A stretch of DNA of 64,000 nucleotides. Source: PALSA-1004 sp041483135. Its GTDB lineage: Bacteria; Pseudomonadota; Gammaproteobacteria; Burkholderiales; SG8-41. Positions 1-8,831 of the stretch are shown one piece after another (the stretch's first letter is position 1; the number at the start of each line of letters is the position of its first letter). Below the pieces are notes generated by a model. That model saw nothing but the letters and a program-made list of their open reading frames with translations. It did not search any database and was not told the origin of the DNA. Location: contig JBGPFE010000010.1 of NCBI GenBank assembly GCA_041483135.1, forward strand, positions 1 through 64,000, read 5' to 3'. Position numbers and translations under genes: made by a program.

Positions 1-1
1 C

Positions 2-1216
2 CTCCTGAACCTTACGGTCGCGCTCAACAACATCGACAGCGCGATGGAAGAGTCGGCGCAAAACCTCGGCGCCAGCGGGTTGAGGCTGTTCCGCCGCATC
101 GTGTTTCCGCTGGCGATGCCCGGCTACGTGGCCGGCGCAGCACTCGTGTTCCTCAAGGTGTTCGATGACGTCGCAACCCCGCTCGTGCTCAACGTCACCA
201 GCATCCTCGCCGCGCAGGCCTACCTGCGCATCACCTCGATCGGCATCGACGACCCGATCGGCTACGTCGCGAGCGTGATCATGGTCGTGGCGTCGATGGC
301 GGCGCTGTGGGGCTCGACCTGGGCAATGCGCGGCAAGGACTATGCGACGCTGCAGCGCGGCGGCAGTTCGCTCGCCACCCGGAAGCTCACGCCGTGGCAG
401 GCGGTGCTCGCCTACGGCTGGATCGTGTTCGTACTGCTGCTGGTGCTGTCGCCGCACCTCGGCATCCTGCTCCTGTCGTTCAGCAAACTGTGGAGTTTCT
501 CGGTGATTCCGGAGGCCTACACGCTCGACAACTATGCGACGATGTTCCGCGACTCGCCGTTCATGCTGTGGAATTCCCTGCTCTACTGCGGCATCGCCGC
601 TGGGCTCGACGTGCTGATCGGCACCGCGATCGCGTATCTGATGCTGCGCACCAGGCTGCCGGGCCGCCAGCTGCTCGATTTCATCGCCACCGGCGCGGTG
701 GCAATTCCCGGCGTAGTGCTCGGCATCGGCTATCTGCGCACCTTCCGCGATTTCAATATGCCCTTCACCGACCTGCCGTTCGTTTCGTTCTGGCTGATCC
801 TCGCGTTTGCCTACACCGTGCGGCGCCTGCCCTACGCGCTGCGCTCGTGCGTTGCGGGTCTGCAGCAGGTGCACGTCTCGATGGAGGAAGCGGCGCAGAA
901 CCTCGGCGCCAACAACCGGCGCACCATCTGGCGCGTCGTCGTGCCGCTGATGGCGGGCGGCATCCTCGCCGGCTTCGTCACCAGCTTCCTGACCGCGGCG
1001 GTCGAAATCTCGGCGACCATCATGCTCGTCGCCGCGACATCCGACGCGCCGGCATCGTACGGAATCTATCTCTACATGCAATCGATCGTCGGGCGCGGGC
1101 CCGGCGCCGCGCTGGCCGTGATCACAGTGCTGCTGGTCGGGCTCGGCACTTATTTCTCGCACCGTATCATGCGCGCGCGCAACATGCAGTTCGAAACACA
1201 CCAGGCATTAAAATAA
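2..1216 (+). CDS. ABC transporter permease, fused double-domain (iron(III) type), 5'-truncated by window edge
   Basis: The frame is open from the second base, so the true start lies upstream. Two permease halves are present, each with an EAA loop that docks the ATPase: EESAQNLGAS at the very start and EEAAQNLGAN near residue 295 of the visible part. About eight hydrophobic segments surround them. This duplicated-permease layout is typical of FbpB/SfuB-type inner-membrane importers for ferric iron, and also of some putrescine or thiamine relatives. The ATPase gene begins 12 bp downstream, so the two are surely co-transcribed. The periplasmic receptor gene is not in the window and probably lies just upstream. 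Substrate assignment is inference from the fused architecture. Confidence 0.9.
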   Translation, partial: LLNLTVALNNIDSAMEESAQNLGASGLRLFRRIVFPLAMPGYVAGAALVFLKVFDDVATPLVLNVTSILAAQAYLRITSIGIDDPIGYVASVIMVVASMAALWGSTWAMRGKDYATLQRGGSSLATRKLTPWQAVLAYGWIVFVLLLVLSPHLGILLLSFSKLWSFSVIPEAYTLDNYATMFRDSPFMLWNSLLYCGIAAGLDVLIGTAIAYLMLRTRLPGRQLLDFIATGAVAIPGVVLGIGYLRTFRDFNMPFTDLPFVSFWLILAFAYTVRRLPYALRSCVAGLQQVHVSMEEAAQNLGANNRRTIWRVVVPLMAGGILAGFVTSFLTAAVEISATIMLVAATSDAPASYGIYLYMQSIVGRGPGAALAVITVLLVGLGTYFSHRIMRARNMQFETHQALK

Positions 1217-1228
1217 CCCGCAACGATC

Positions 1229-2308
1229 ATGGCCAAGGTCAAAGTCGAATTCCAGAACATCGCACTCGCGTTCGGCAAAACGCAGGTGCTGCGCGACATC
1301 GATCTCGTCATCGAGCCCGGCGAATTTTTCGCGCTGCTCGGGCCGTCCGGTTCCGGCAAGTCCACGCTGCTGCGCGTGCTCGCCGGCTTTGCCCGGCCGC
1401 AGGCGGGCCGCGTGCTGGTCGATGGCAAGGACATCTCCGCCGTGCCGCCGTGGCAGCGCGACATCGGCATGGTGTTCCAGAACTACGCGCTGTGGCCGCA
1501 CCTGTCGGTGCGCGCCAACGTCGCCTTCGGGCTCGAGGAACGCCGGCTGCCGCGGCAAGTGATCGAGCGCAAAGTCGCCGCCGCGCTCGGGCTGGTGGGC
1601 TTGCAGGAGTTCGCCGCGCGCCGTCCAAGCCAGCTTTCCGGTGGCCAGCAGCAACGCGTCGCGCTCGCCCGCACCATCGCGATCGAGCCCAAGGTGCTGC
1701 TGCTCGACGAGCCGCTGTCCAATCTCGACGCGAAGCTCAGGGTGCACATGCGCACCGAACTGCTCGCACTGCAGCGCAAGCTCGGCGTCACGACCATTTT
1801 CGTGACCCACGACCAGGAAGAAGCGCTGTCGATCTCCGACCGCGTCGCGGTGCTCGACGCCGGCGTGATCCAGCAGGTCGGCACGCCGCTGGAATTATTC
1901 GACCGGCCTGCGAACCGCTTCATCGCCAATTTCGTCGGTACCGTCAACATGTTCGCCGGCACGCTCGGGCCGGGCGCCGATGGAATGGTTTTCGAATCGG
2001 CGGCGCTCGGCGCACTGTCGCTGCGTGGCGCGCCGGCGGCTGCGGCGGGCGAAGTCGAGATCGCGTTCCGGCCGCACGTGGTGACGCTCGCCGAGGCGGG
2101 CGCGGCGCTCGACGGCGGCCTGATCTGGCTCAAAGGCACCATCGCCGGGCGTGAATTCCTCGGTGAATTCATCCGCTACGTCGTGAAGGTCGGCACCACC
2201 GAAATCATCGCCGACCAGGCGCATTACACCGAGGCGCACACCTTCGTGCCCGGCGAAGCGGTCAATCTCGGCATCCGGCCGGAACAAATCAGACTGCTGG
2301 CGGCGTAA
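1229..2308 (+). CDS. ABC transporter ATP-binding protein (FbpC/PotA-like)
   Basis: This 359-residue ATPase should energise the permease encoded directly upstream. Walker A is GPSGSGKST near residue 38, the Q-loop is GMVFQNYALWPH, the signature is LSGGQQQRVALAR near 137 and Walker B is VLLLDEPLSNLD, followed by the switch histidine in VTHDQEEA. The C-terminal ~120 residues form a TOBE-type regulatory domain ending in a GIRPEQIRL motif, as in iron, spermidine/putrescine and sugar importer ATPases. Length matches the CUT1/FbpC/PotA group (350-370). Whether iron or a polyamine is carried cannot be decided from the ATPase alone. Confidence 0.95.
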   Translation: MAKVKVEFQNIALAFGKTQVLRDIDLVIEPGEFFALLGPSGSGKSTLLRVLAGFARPQAGRVLVDGKDISAVPPWQRDIGMVFQNYALWPHLSVRANVAFGLEERRLPRQVIERKVAAALGLVGLQEFAARRPSQLSGGQQQRVALARTIAIEPKVLLLDEPLSNLDAKLRVHMRTELLALQRKLGVTTIFVTHDQEEALSISDRVAVLDAGVIQQVGTPLELFDRPANRFIANFVGTVNMFAGTLGPGADGMVFESAALGALSLRGAPAAAAGEVEIAFRPHVVTLAEAGAALDGGLIWLKGTIAGREFLGEFIRYVVKVGTTEIIADQAHYTEAHTFVPGEAVNLGIRPEQIRLLAA

Positions 2309-2562
2309 ATCGCGGGGCAGCGACCGACCCGCCAACCGCTCAAGACGTCGGAGAATCGCCGGCAAGGCAATGCCTCGGTCCTCTGGAGGGGAGCCACGGG
2401 ACATTTCGAGGATCAAGGTTGCGGTTTGCCCCCGGATCAAGTCCGGGGAAACCCGGTGCTATGATTTCGAATGCAATAAATGGGGCCGAGGTCGCACGCG
2501 GCAGCATGGCCACGCAAATGACTCCGGCACCATTCATTACACAAAATAATGCAGGAGGAGAA

Positions 2563-3543
2563 ATGAACCAACAATTCCGGACCACTGTCGCGGCGGGACT
2601 GGCGACCGTGCTTTCGATCGCGGCGCCGCACGGTGGCGCACAGGGAACGGCATATCCGGCCAAGCCGATCAGAATGACAGTCTCTTCAGGCGCGGGCGGC
2701 GGCCTGGATTTTGTTGCGCGCCTGGTTGCAACCCCGCTCTCCGAAGCCCTGGGGCAAAGCGTAGTCGTGGACAACCGCGCGGGCGCGAGCGGGAGCATCG
2801 CCGCGGAACTCGCCTCGCGCGCGGCGCCGGACGGGTACACGGTGATGATGTTGAGTGCCAGCCTGGTGGTGTACGGCATCGTCAACAAGACGCCCTACGA
2901 CCTGTTCCGCGACTTCGATCCGGTCACCCAGGTCGCTGCCAGCCCGTACATACTCACCGTGCATCCCTCGCTGCCGGTCAAGTCGGTGTCGGACCTGATC
3001 GCGTATGCGAAAGCGAACCCGTCGAAGCTGAATTTCGCGTCGACAGGCAATGCCTCGCTGGCGCATCTTGCGGGCGAGTTGTTCGCGATTTCCACCGGAA
3101 CGCAACTGGTGCATGTCCCTTACAAGGGCGTCGGCGCCGCGCTGACCGACATGTTGTCGGGACAGATACAGTTGAGCTTTCTGAGCGGCGGCTCGGTGTA
3201 CAGCCAGGTCCGGGCCCAGAGGCTGAGGGCGCTGGCCATCGCCAGCGCAACGCGCGCAAAAATGGCGCCCGAATTGCCGACGATGATCGAGGCGGGCGTG
3301 CCGGGATACCTGGTTACCCAATGGCACGGTCTGATGGCGCCCCGTGGCACGCCGCGGGCCGTGATCGATCGCCTGCACCAGGAGATCGTCAAGGCAGTTC
3401 ACCGGCCGGAGGTGACATCCCGGCTGGCCCTCGACGGAACCGAAGGCGTGGCGAGCACACCGAAAGAATTCGCGGCACACCTCGGGTCCGAACGTGAACA
3501 ATGGTCGAAGGTAGCCAAGGCGGCGAATATCCGCGGCAATTAG
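2563..3543 (+). CDS. Bug/TctC-family periplasmic substrate-binding protein
   Basis: The product is a 326-residue exported receptor of the tripartite tricarboxylate transporter (TTT) superfamily. I chose the ATG preceded by GCAGGAGGAG, which gives a signal peptide (MNQQFRTTVAAGLATVL..., cleaved near GGAQG). The open frame continues 48 codons upstream without a ribosome site. Family hallmarks are YPAKPIRM after the signal, the DNRAGASGSIA loop, PDGYTVMM, VHPSLPVKSVSDLIA and VPYKGVGAALTDMLSGQI. No TctA/TctB genes are adjacent, so it is an orphan receptor, as is usual for Bug proteins. The ligand is unknown. Confidence 0.93.
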   Translation: MNQQFRTTVAAGLATVLSIAAPHGGAQGTAYPAKPIRMTVSSGAGGGLDFVARLVATPLSEALGQSVVVDNRAGASGSIAAELASRAAPDGYTVMMLSASLVVYGIVNKTPYDLFRDFDPVTQVAASPYILTVHPSLPVKSVSDLIAYAKANPSKLNFASTGNASLAHLAGELFAISTGTQLVHVPYKGVGAALTDMLSGQIQLSFLSGGSVYSQVRAQRLRALAIASATRAKMAPELPTMIEAGVPGYLVTQWHGLMAPRGTPRAVIDRLHQEIVKAVHRPEVTSRLALDGTEGVASTPKEFAAHLGSEREQWSKVAKAANIRGN

Positions 3544-3577
3544 CGGAAAACGCGTAAATGAATGGGTCGCCCATTAG

Positions 3578-3826
3578 TCAGCGCAGAAGCAGGTTCGGCG
3601 CGCCGAGCTGCAACAGCAGCCCGAGCTCGTCGGCGCAGGTCCAGCTTTCCCGCCACTTGCCGTCGGTAAAACGCGTGATTGAGACCACGGGCACACCGAC
3701 GCGCCTGCCGGTCGGCGGCAAGCCGCAGAGGCCCGCCCGGTGTGTGCCGCTGGTGTTGTACCGCACCCATACCGGGTCGCCTTCCGCGAGTATGACGTCT
3801 ATCCTGTCGCGCCGGTCCGGTTCCTG
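3578..3826 (-). pseudogene. 5'-truncated SnoaL-like ester cyclase remnant
   Basis: About 82 codons read on the minus strand give DVILAEGDPVWVRYNTSGTH, then GLPPTGRRVGVPVVSITRF, DGKWRESWTCADELGLLLQL and a stop. This is the C-terminal half of the SnoaL-like/ester-cyclase fold, whose members run to about 130-150 residues. Reading upstream, the frame closes at a TGA (3827-3829) before any N-terminal half, and no start with a ribosome site is visible apart from an internal GTG. I read it as a decayed gene that lost its 5' half, next to the end of the permease gene. A short diverged protein starting at the internal GTG cannot be excluded. Confidence 0.6.
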
Positions 3827-3871
3827 TCAGGGTGGTTCATGGTGTTCATGGCCGCCGTCAGAACAACTCGG

Positions 3872-5227
3872 CTAGCTTTGCCGCTGGGTGCCGCGCGCGA
3901 CGAGCATGACCGGAATCCCCGCGCACAGCACGGCTATGCCGACGGTCGCGCCGATGCTGCCGGGGTCGAGGCTCATCGCGTAACCGAAGCTCGAATACAG
4001 CATGTAGACGCACATCGCGCAGAACAAAAGCGGCGTCACCGGATACAGCGGCACGCGGAACGGGTCGGCGTTGACCGGCGGCTGGCGGCGCAGCACGAAC
4101 AACGACACGCCGGTCAGCAGGAAAAACAACCAGAACGCGGGCGCGGTATACGCCACCATGGTGCGGAAGCCGTCGGGCGTGAACGACGCGAGCAGCACGA
4201 GCGTGAGCGCGAGCGCGCCCTGCCACAGCAGCGCGTTGACCGGCGCCCCTGCCTTTTCATTCCATGCACCGAGAAATCCGAACAGCGCGAAATCACGGCC
4301 GAGCGCGTAGTTGGTGCGCGCGCCGGTGAAGATGGTTGCGTTCAGCGTCGATAATGCAGCAGTTATCACCGCCGTGCCGAGCACCAGCGCGCCGGCGTCG
4401 CCCCACGTCACTTTCATCAAGTCCGTCGCCACCGCTTTCGATTCGCGCATACCGGCGAGTCCGAGCGCGTTGAGGTAGGCGAGATTGAGCAGCATGTAGA
4501 GCGCCGTGATGATCAAGATGCCGATGATCAGCGCGCGCACTATGCCGCGCTTGGTGTCGCGCATCTCTGCCGTCAGGTAGGCCGCCTCGTTCCAGCCGCC
4601 GTAGGTGAGCAGGATGAAGATCAGCGCGAGGCCCGAGAACAGCGGTCCAGGCGTATCGGCCGCCGCCGGGACGGCTGCAGGCGGCGTCGCGGTAAGACCG
4701 GCCGCCACCACGCCTAGGATCGAGAGCGCGAGGACCAGGGCGAGAAGGTTCTGCAGCCGCTTGCTCTGCGTCGTGCCGATAATATTGAGCCACGTGAGCA
4801 CGGCCACTGCCAGCGCCGCGTAAATAGCGGCGCTTTTTACGCCCAGCGGCAGGATCTGCGTGGCGTAATCGCCGATCACGAACGCGATCGCGGCAATTGC
4901 GCCGGTCTGGATTACCGTCATGCGCGCCCATGCGAACAGGAAGCCGAGCCAGTCGCCGTAGGCGCGCCGCAGAAAAAAGTATTCGCCGCCGGCGCTGGGG
5001 TACGCGCTGCCGAGCTCGGCGTAGCATAGCGCGCCCACGAGCGAGATCACGCCGCCGGCGGCCCACAGCGCAAGGAAAATGCCGGCGCTGCTCGAATTGC
5101 CGGCGACGATCGGCGGCGCCCGGAATATGCCGACACCGATCACGATGCCGACGATCATCGCGACCGCATCGGCCTGCGTGAGGCTCGGCCTCGGCTGCGC
5201 TCCCTGTCCTGTCGCCGGCGACGTCAT
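3872..5227 (-). CDS. APC-family amino acid/polyamine permease
   Basis: The product is a 451-residue integral membrane protein with about 12 hydrophobic helices. The N-terminus shows the APC signature: IVGIVIGVGIFRAPPIV in helix 1, GALCYAELGSAYPSAGGEYFF in helices 2-3 and the WLGFLFAW segment. I chose the ATG that overlaps the stop of the preceding methyltransferase gene as ATGA, since translational coupling is likely there. An in-frame start 13 codons upstream is possible. It is the last gene of the methyltransferase operon, which suggests it carries a small molecule relevant to those enzymes. That link is inference, and the substrate is not predictable. Confidence 0.9.
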   Translation of the reverse strand: MTSPATGQGAQPRPSLTQADAVAMIVGIVIGVGIFRAPPIVAGNSSSAGIFLALWAAGGVISLVGALCYAELGSAYPSAGGEYFFLRRAYGDWLGFLFAWARMTVIQTGAIAAIAFVIGDYATQILPLGVKSAAIYAALAVAVLTWLNIIGTTQSKRLQNLLALVLALSILGVVAAGLTATPPAAVPAAADTPGPLFSGLALIFILLTYGGWNEAAYLTAEMRDTKRGIVRALIIGILIITALYMLLNLAYLNALGLAGMRESKAVATDLMKVTWGDAGALVLGTAVITAALSTLNATIFTGARTNYALGRDFALFGFLGAWNEKAGAPVNALLWQGALALTLVLLASFTPDGFRTMVAYTAPAFWLFFLLTGVSLFVLRRQPPVNADPFRVPLYPVTPLLFCAMCVYMLYSSFGYAMSLDPGSIGATVGIAVLCAGIPVMLVARGTQRQS

Positions 5228-6108
5228 TGTGGACTCGCCGCGCGCTGCGTGAGCCTCGCGCTCCACGGCAGCTGCTTCTGCCCGGCGCCCTCGCCGAGCC
5301 TCAACGTGCCTTCGATCACATCGCCTTTGACCGTACCCTTGAATTCGTGGCGCGTCGAATTATCGCCGGGCTTCGTAAAAAACGCGAAGCTGATCTGGTC
5401 GCCTTCGAGATTGGGCGCGCGCAGCGTGATCTTCTGGCTACCGCTCTTGGCGACGCCGTCGAACATCTGGAAGCGCTGCGTGAATTCGAATTCCCAGTTT
5501 GCCGGCTGCGCGCCCGTCGCAATCTGCGATTGCCAGCGCCCGGCGATTTTGGCCGGCACGATCCAGCGATAGACATAGCTCTTGCCGGGGTTGCCGACTG
5601 TTTTCTCGGGCACGTCGAGCGTGTGCATTTCGTCGGCATGCCACTCGCCCATGTGGTAGTCATGCGCAACGACGCGCGTGCCCGGCCTGAGATTCAGTAT
5701 CTTCGGCCGCAGCTTCTCGTTCATTTCAGGCAGCAGGTAACTCGTGATCACCGTCGCCTGGCTTAAATCGGTTTCAAACAGGTTCTGCTCGATGAACCTG
5801 GCGCGGTCGGCCACACCTTCGCGCCGGGCATTTTCGTTGCTGATTTTGAGGAGTACGGTGTCGAGGTCGACGCCGAAGCCGCGCGCGCCGAACTTTTTCG
5901 CCGCGGTGATCACCATGCGGCCGTCGCCCGAGCCGAGGTCGATAACGAAATCCTGCGGCCCGACTTTCGCCATGCGCAGCATTTCCTCGACGACGACCTG
6001 CGGCGTCGGCACGTAAACCACGTCGCCGACGCCTTCCTGGGCCTGCAGCCGCAACGGCAACACCAGTGCCAACAACGCCGCGCCCACTATCCACTTCCAG
6101 CTATTCAT
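5224..6108 (-). CDS. Exported class I SAM-dependent methyltransferase (paralog 5 of the operon)
   Basis: 294 residues. The ATG has GGAGAG just upstream and gives a signal peptide (hydrophobic residues 8-20, cleavage near LQAQ). A conserved YVPTPQVVVEEML segment follows, then motif I DLGSGDGR near residue 57 with FGARGFGVDLD as motif II, NLFETDLSQATVITSYLLP, and GTRVVAHDYHMGEW. The remaining ~120 residues form a beta-rich C-terminal domain shared by all paralogs here (WIVPAKIAGRW ... FAFFTKPGDN). SAM-binding residues look intact, yet the protein should be outside the cytoplasm. The gene is 19 bp behind the previous paralog and overlaps the downstream permease as ATGA. Substrate unknown. Confidence 0.87.
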   Translation of the reverse strand: MNSWKWIVGAALLALVLPLRLQAQEGVGDVVYVPTPQVVVEEMLRMAKVGPQDFVIDLGSGDGRMVITAAKKFGARGFGVDLDTVLLKISNENARREGVADRARFIEQNLFETDLSQATVITSYLLPEMNEKLRPKILNLRPGTRVVAHDYHMGEWHADEMHTLDVPEKTVGNPGKSYVYRWIVPAKIAGRWQSQIATGAQPANWEFEFTQRFQMFDGVAKSGSQKITLRAPNLEGDQISFAFFTKPGDNSTRHEFKGTVKGDVIEGTLRLGEGAGQKQLPWSARLTQRAASPQ

Positions 6109-6127
6109 CAAACTCTCCACTCCGTAA

Positions 6128-7015
6128 TTATTCGGTACGCATCTTACCGCGCTCGGTGCGCGTTGCCTGCCAATCGAGCGTCGTGTGCTCGCCGCCGCTG
6201 ACCGTGACGCGGCCGAGGATCTTGTCGCCCTCGATGCGCCCGTTGAACGCGTGGCTGATCTGCTGCCCGAACATTTCGCGCGTCAGGTTGAAGCTGATCA
6301 GGTCGCCGCGCAACCTGACGTTCTGCGCCGCGACACTGCCGCCATCGATCAGCATTTCGCCGTCGATCTCCTGAAAAAACTGCCTGACCCTGGCTTCATA
6401 AACGCGCGCGTTGCCGCCGACCGTCAGTTGCCAGCGCCACTTGCCGGCGGCGTTGGCCGGCACGTACCACAGATAAATCCGGCTCACCGGCGGGCCATAG
6501 GATTTATTCGGCACCGGCACTTCGCGCTGCAGGTCCGGCTTCCAGTTACCCATGTCGAAATCGTGCGACACCACGCGCGTGCCGGGCTTGAGCTCGCTCA
6601 GCAGGCGTGGGCGCAACTGGATATTGATCTGTCCCAGCAGGTACATGGTGAGCACGGTTGCCCTGCTGATGTCGGCGTTGAATAGATTGCCGGCAACAAA
6701 AGTCGCCTTGCCGCCGACCCCCTGGCGCCTGGCCTCCTGGCGCGCGGTAAATACCAGATTCTCGTCGAGCTCGACGCCCATGCCGTGCGCGCCGTTCTTT
6801 TTCGCGGCTTCAATCACGATGCGTCCGTCGCCCGAGCCGAGGTCGATCAGATAATCATTGGCGTTAACGAGCGCCATATCGAGCATGGCGTCGATCACGT
6901 TCGATGGCGTCTGCACATACGGCACGTCGCCTGCCTGCTGTGCGTGCGCAACGCGCCACGACGGCAGTGCGCACAGCGCCAGCAGCAAGCCGATCCTGCA
7001 GGTCGCACGCAGCAT
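6128..7015 (-). CDS. Exported class I SAM-dependent methyltransferase (paralog 4)
   Basis: 295 residues with an N-terminal signal sequence (MLRATCRIGLLLALCALP, cleavage near AHAQ). It carries the array pattern: VPYVQTPSNVIDAML, motif I DLGSGDGR near residue 58, motif II MGVELD, NLFNADISRATVLTMYLL, GTRVVSHDFDMGNW, and the C-terminal domain beginning LWYVPANAAGKWRWQL. The start sits 4 nt after the stop of paralog 3 and has no convincing ribosome site, so re-initiation or coupling is likely. It is more diverged than its neighbours (motif II is VELD instead of VDLD; AKKNGAHG instead of AKKxGARG). Confidence 0.87.
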   Translation of the reverse strand: MLRATCRIGLLLALCALPSWRVAHAQQAGDVPYVQTPSNVIDAMLDMALVNANDYLIDLGSGDGRIVIEAAKKNGAHGMGVELDENLVFTARQEARRQGVGGKATFVAGNLFNADISRATVLTMYLLGQINIQLRPRLLSELKPGTRVVSHDFDMGNWKPDLQREVPVPNKSYGPPVSRIYLWYVPANAAGKWRWQLTVGGNARVYEARVRQFFQEIDGEMLIDGGSVAAQNVRLRGDLISFNLTREMFGQQISHAFNGRIEGDKILGRVTVSGGEHTTLDWQATRTERGKMRTE

Positions 7016-7019
7016 GGCG

Positions 7020-7868
7020 TCAGGAGGCAGTCGCGACACGGGTGGCACGCCATTTGATCTGCGTCTGCTCGCTGCCGATACCGCGCCTCACCACGCCCTC
7101 GATCACGTCGCCGGTTACCCGGCCCTCGCAATACAGGTTGCTCTCGAGCGGCCCGCTGTCGTCGACCATCACGAAACTGATGCGGTCGCCCCGCAGCTTC
7201 GCATTCCACAGGCCGGCGACCTTCCTGTCGTAGCGCGCGAGGCCGTCGATTTCCTGGAATTTCTGCCTGATCTCGATCTCGTAGCTGCGCTCCCCGGCCG
7301 GCAGCGCGAGCGTGGTGCGCCAGCGGCCCGCGACTGGCGCCGGCACGATCCATAGAAAGACATTCTTGCGCACCGTGGACTTCCGGTCAGGCTGCCAGTC
7401 CCCCAGATTGAAATCGTGCGACACGATGCGCGTGCCGGGCTTGAGCTCCTGCAGCAGGCGTGGCTGCAGCCTCATGTTGACCGACGGCACCAGATACATC
7501 GTCACCACCGTGGCCGGACTGATGTCGAACTTGAACAAATCCTGGTGGTGGAAAGTCACGCGGTCGCTGACATCCGCGAGCTGCGCGTTGTAGACACTCT
7601 CCGCAATGCGTTCGGGATCGAGATCGACGCCGACGCCGCGGGCGCCGAATTTTTTCGCCGCGGCGATCAGGATGCGGCCGTCTCCCGAACCCAGATCGAT
7701 CACGAAATCATCGGGTCCGACAGCGGCGAGCCGCAGCATCTCTTCGACCACCACCGGCGGCGTCGGTACATACGGCACGTCATATTTGAACTGGGCGCGC
7801 GCGATCAGCGGCGCCGCGAAACATGCGGCCACGATCAACATCGCCCGCCACCGCGGATCCAGGATCAT
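7020..7868 (-). CDS. Exported class I SAM-dependent methyltransferase (paralog 3)
   Basis: 282 residues, the shortest of the operon set. The ATG overlaps the TGA of paralog 2 as ATGA. The signal sequence is MILDPRWRAMLIVAACFAAP with cleavage near ARAQ. Next come VPYVPTPPVVVEEML, DLGSGDGRILIAAAKKFG near residue 58, GVGVDLD, DLFKFDISPATVVTMYLVP, GTRIVSHDFNLGDW and the shared C-terminal domain (LWIVPAPVAGRW, KLRGDRISFVM, VTGDVIEG). The loop after HDF is shorter than in the other copies. Catalytic use of SAM is inferred from motif I; the target is unknown. Confidence 0.87.
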   Translation of the reverse strand: MILDPRWRAMLIVAACFAAPLIARAQFKYDVPYVPTPPVVVEEMLRLAAVGPDDFVIDLGSGDGRILIAAAKKFGARGVGVDLDPERIAESVYNAQLADVSDRVTFHHQDLFKFDISPATVVTMYLVPSVNMRLQPRLLQELKPGTRIVSHDFNLGDWQPDRKSTVRKNVFLWIVPAPVAGRWRTTLALPAGERSYEIEIRQKFQEIDGLARYDRKVAGLWNAKLRGDRISFVMVDDSGPLESNLYCEGRVTGDVIEGVVRRGIGSEQTQIKWRATRVATAS

Positions 7869-8830
7869 GGCTGCATTTTCTGCTGCAGCTCCTGCATTTG
7901 TGGCCGTTTCAGCAATGCATGCGCCGGCGTGCCGGGCCCGGTGCGCGCTGCGTTCCATTCGAGCTGACGCTGCGCCACTGGACCGGCAACCCTGACCGTG
8001 CCGCTGATATCCTGACCGGAAATCCGCCCTGAGAATTCGTAATGCAGCGCGGTTTTTTTGTCGTTCGTGCTGAAGCTGATGTCCTCGCCGCTGAGCCGGA
8101 CATGTTCAAGCGGCCATGCGATGCCACCGATCGTGACATTGCCGGTTATGGTCTGGAAATTCTGGGCGGCGACGAGCTCGAAATCGACGGGCTTGCCGCC
8201 CACCGGCAATTGCCAGCGCCATTTGCCTGCCGCGTTCGCGGGCACCACCCAGAAGAACACTTTGCTTTTCTTGTCGCGGCCGACCGGTTTGTCCGGCGCG
8301 TCGAGCACCATCTGCTCGTCGGGCGGCCAATCGCCCATGTCGTAGTCGTGCGACACGATGCGCGTGCCGGGCTTGAGCGTCGCCAGCAGCCTGGGCCGCA
8401 CCATCAAGTTGACTTCGGGCAACAGGTAGATCGTGACCACGCTCGCCGCGGTTAGATCGGTGTCGTAGAGATCGCGTTCGTAAAACACCGCGCGATCGGC
8501 GACGCCGGCGCTTGCCGCGAGCCGGTTGGCAAGCTCGACCAGCCGCCGGTCGAGATCGACGCCGAAACCGCGCGCGCCGTACTTCTGCGCGGCAGTAATC
8601 ACCATGCGCCCGTCGCCCGAGCCGAGATCTATCACGTAATCGCCGGGTCCGACGTGCGCGACCTGCAGCATGCGGTCGACCACGTTCTGCGGCGTCTGCA
8701 CGTACGGCGTATCGCCGAAATCCTGCGCGCTCCCCGGGCACGTAACCAGCACTGCGCCGAGCAGCAGCATGCCGGCCACCACGGCGGCGCGGCGCCGCGG
8801 CGCCGCCGCTATTACCGGAACCAGACTCAT
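7865..8830 (-). CDS. Exported class I SAM-dependent methyltransferase (paralog 2)
   Basis: 321 residues. The start is 1 nt after the TAG of paralog 1, again suggesting coupled translation. A basic N-terminus (PRRR) precedes a hydrophobic stretch at residues 15-30 with probable cleavage near PGSAQ. Conserved blocks are TPYVQTPQNVVDRML, DLGSGDGRMVITAAQKYG near residue 68, GFGVDLDRR, DLYDTDLTAASVVTIYLLP, GTRIVSHDYDMGDW, and a C-terminal domain starting FFWVVPANAAGKWRWQLPVG. It has a longer tail (ALLKRPQMQELQQKMQP), possibly a short amphipathic helix, which the other copies lack. Confidence 0.87.
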   Translation of the reverse strand: MSLVPVIAAAPRRRAAVVAGMLLLGAVLVTCPGSAQDFGDTPYVQTPQNVVDRMLQVAHVGPGDYVIDLGSGDGRMVITAAQKYGARGFGVDLDRRLVELANRLAASAGVADRAVFYERDLYDTDLTAASVVTIYLLPEVNLMVRPRLLATLKPGTRIVSHDYDMGDWPPDEQMVLDAPDKPVGRDKKSKVFFWVVPANAAGKWRWQLPVGGKPVDFELVAAQNFQTITGNVTIGGIAWPLEHVRLSGEDISFSTNDKKTALHYEFSGRISGQDISGTVRVAGPVAQRQLEWNAARTGPGTPAHALLKRPQMQELQQKMQP

Positions 8831-8831
8831 G

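Noticed and set aside
307..2154. 615-codon open frame overlapping the ABC permease and ATPase genes
   Set aside because: Arg/Ala/His-rich shadow typical of GC-rich DNA; the overlapped frames carry clear Walker and EAA motifs.
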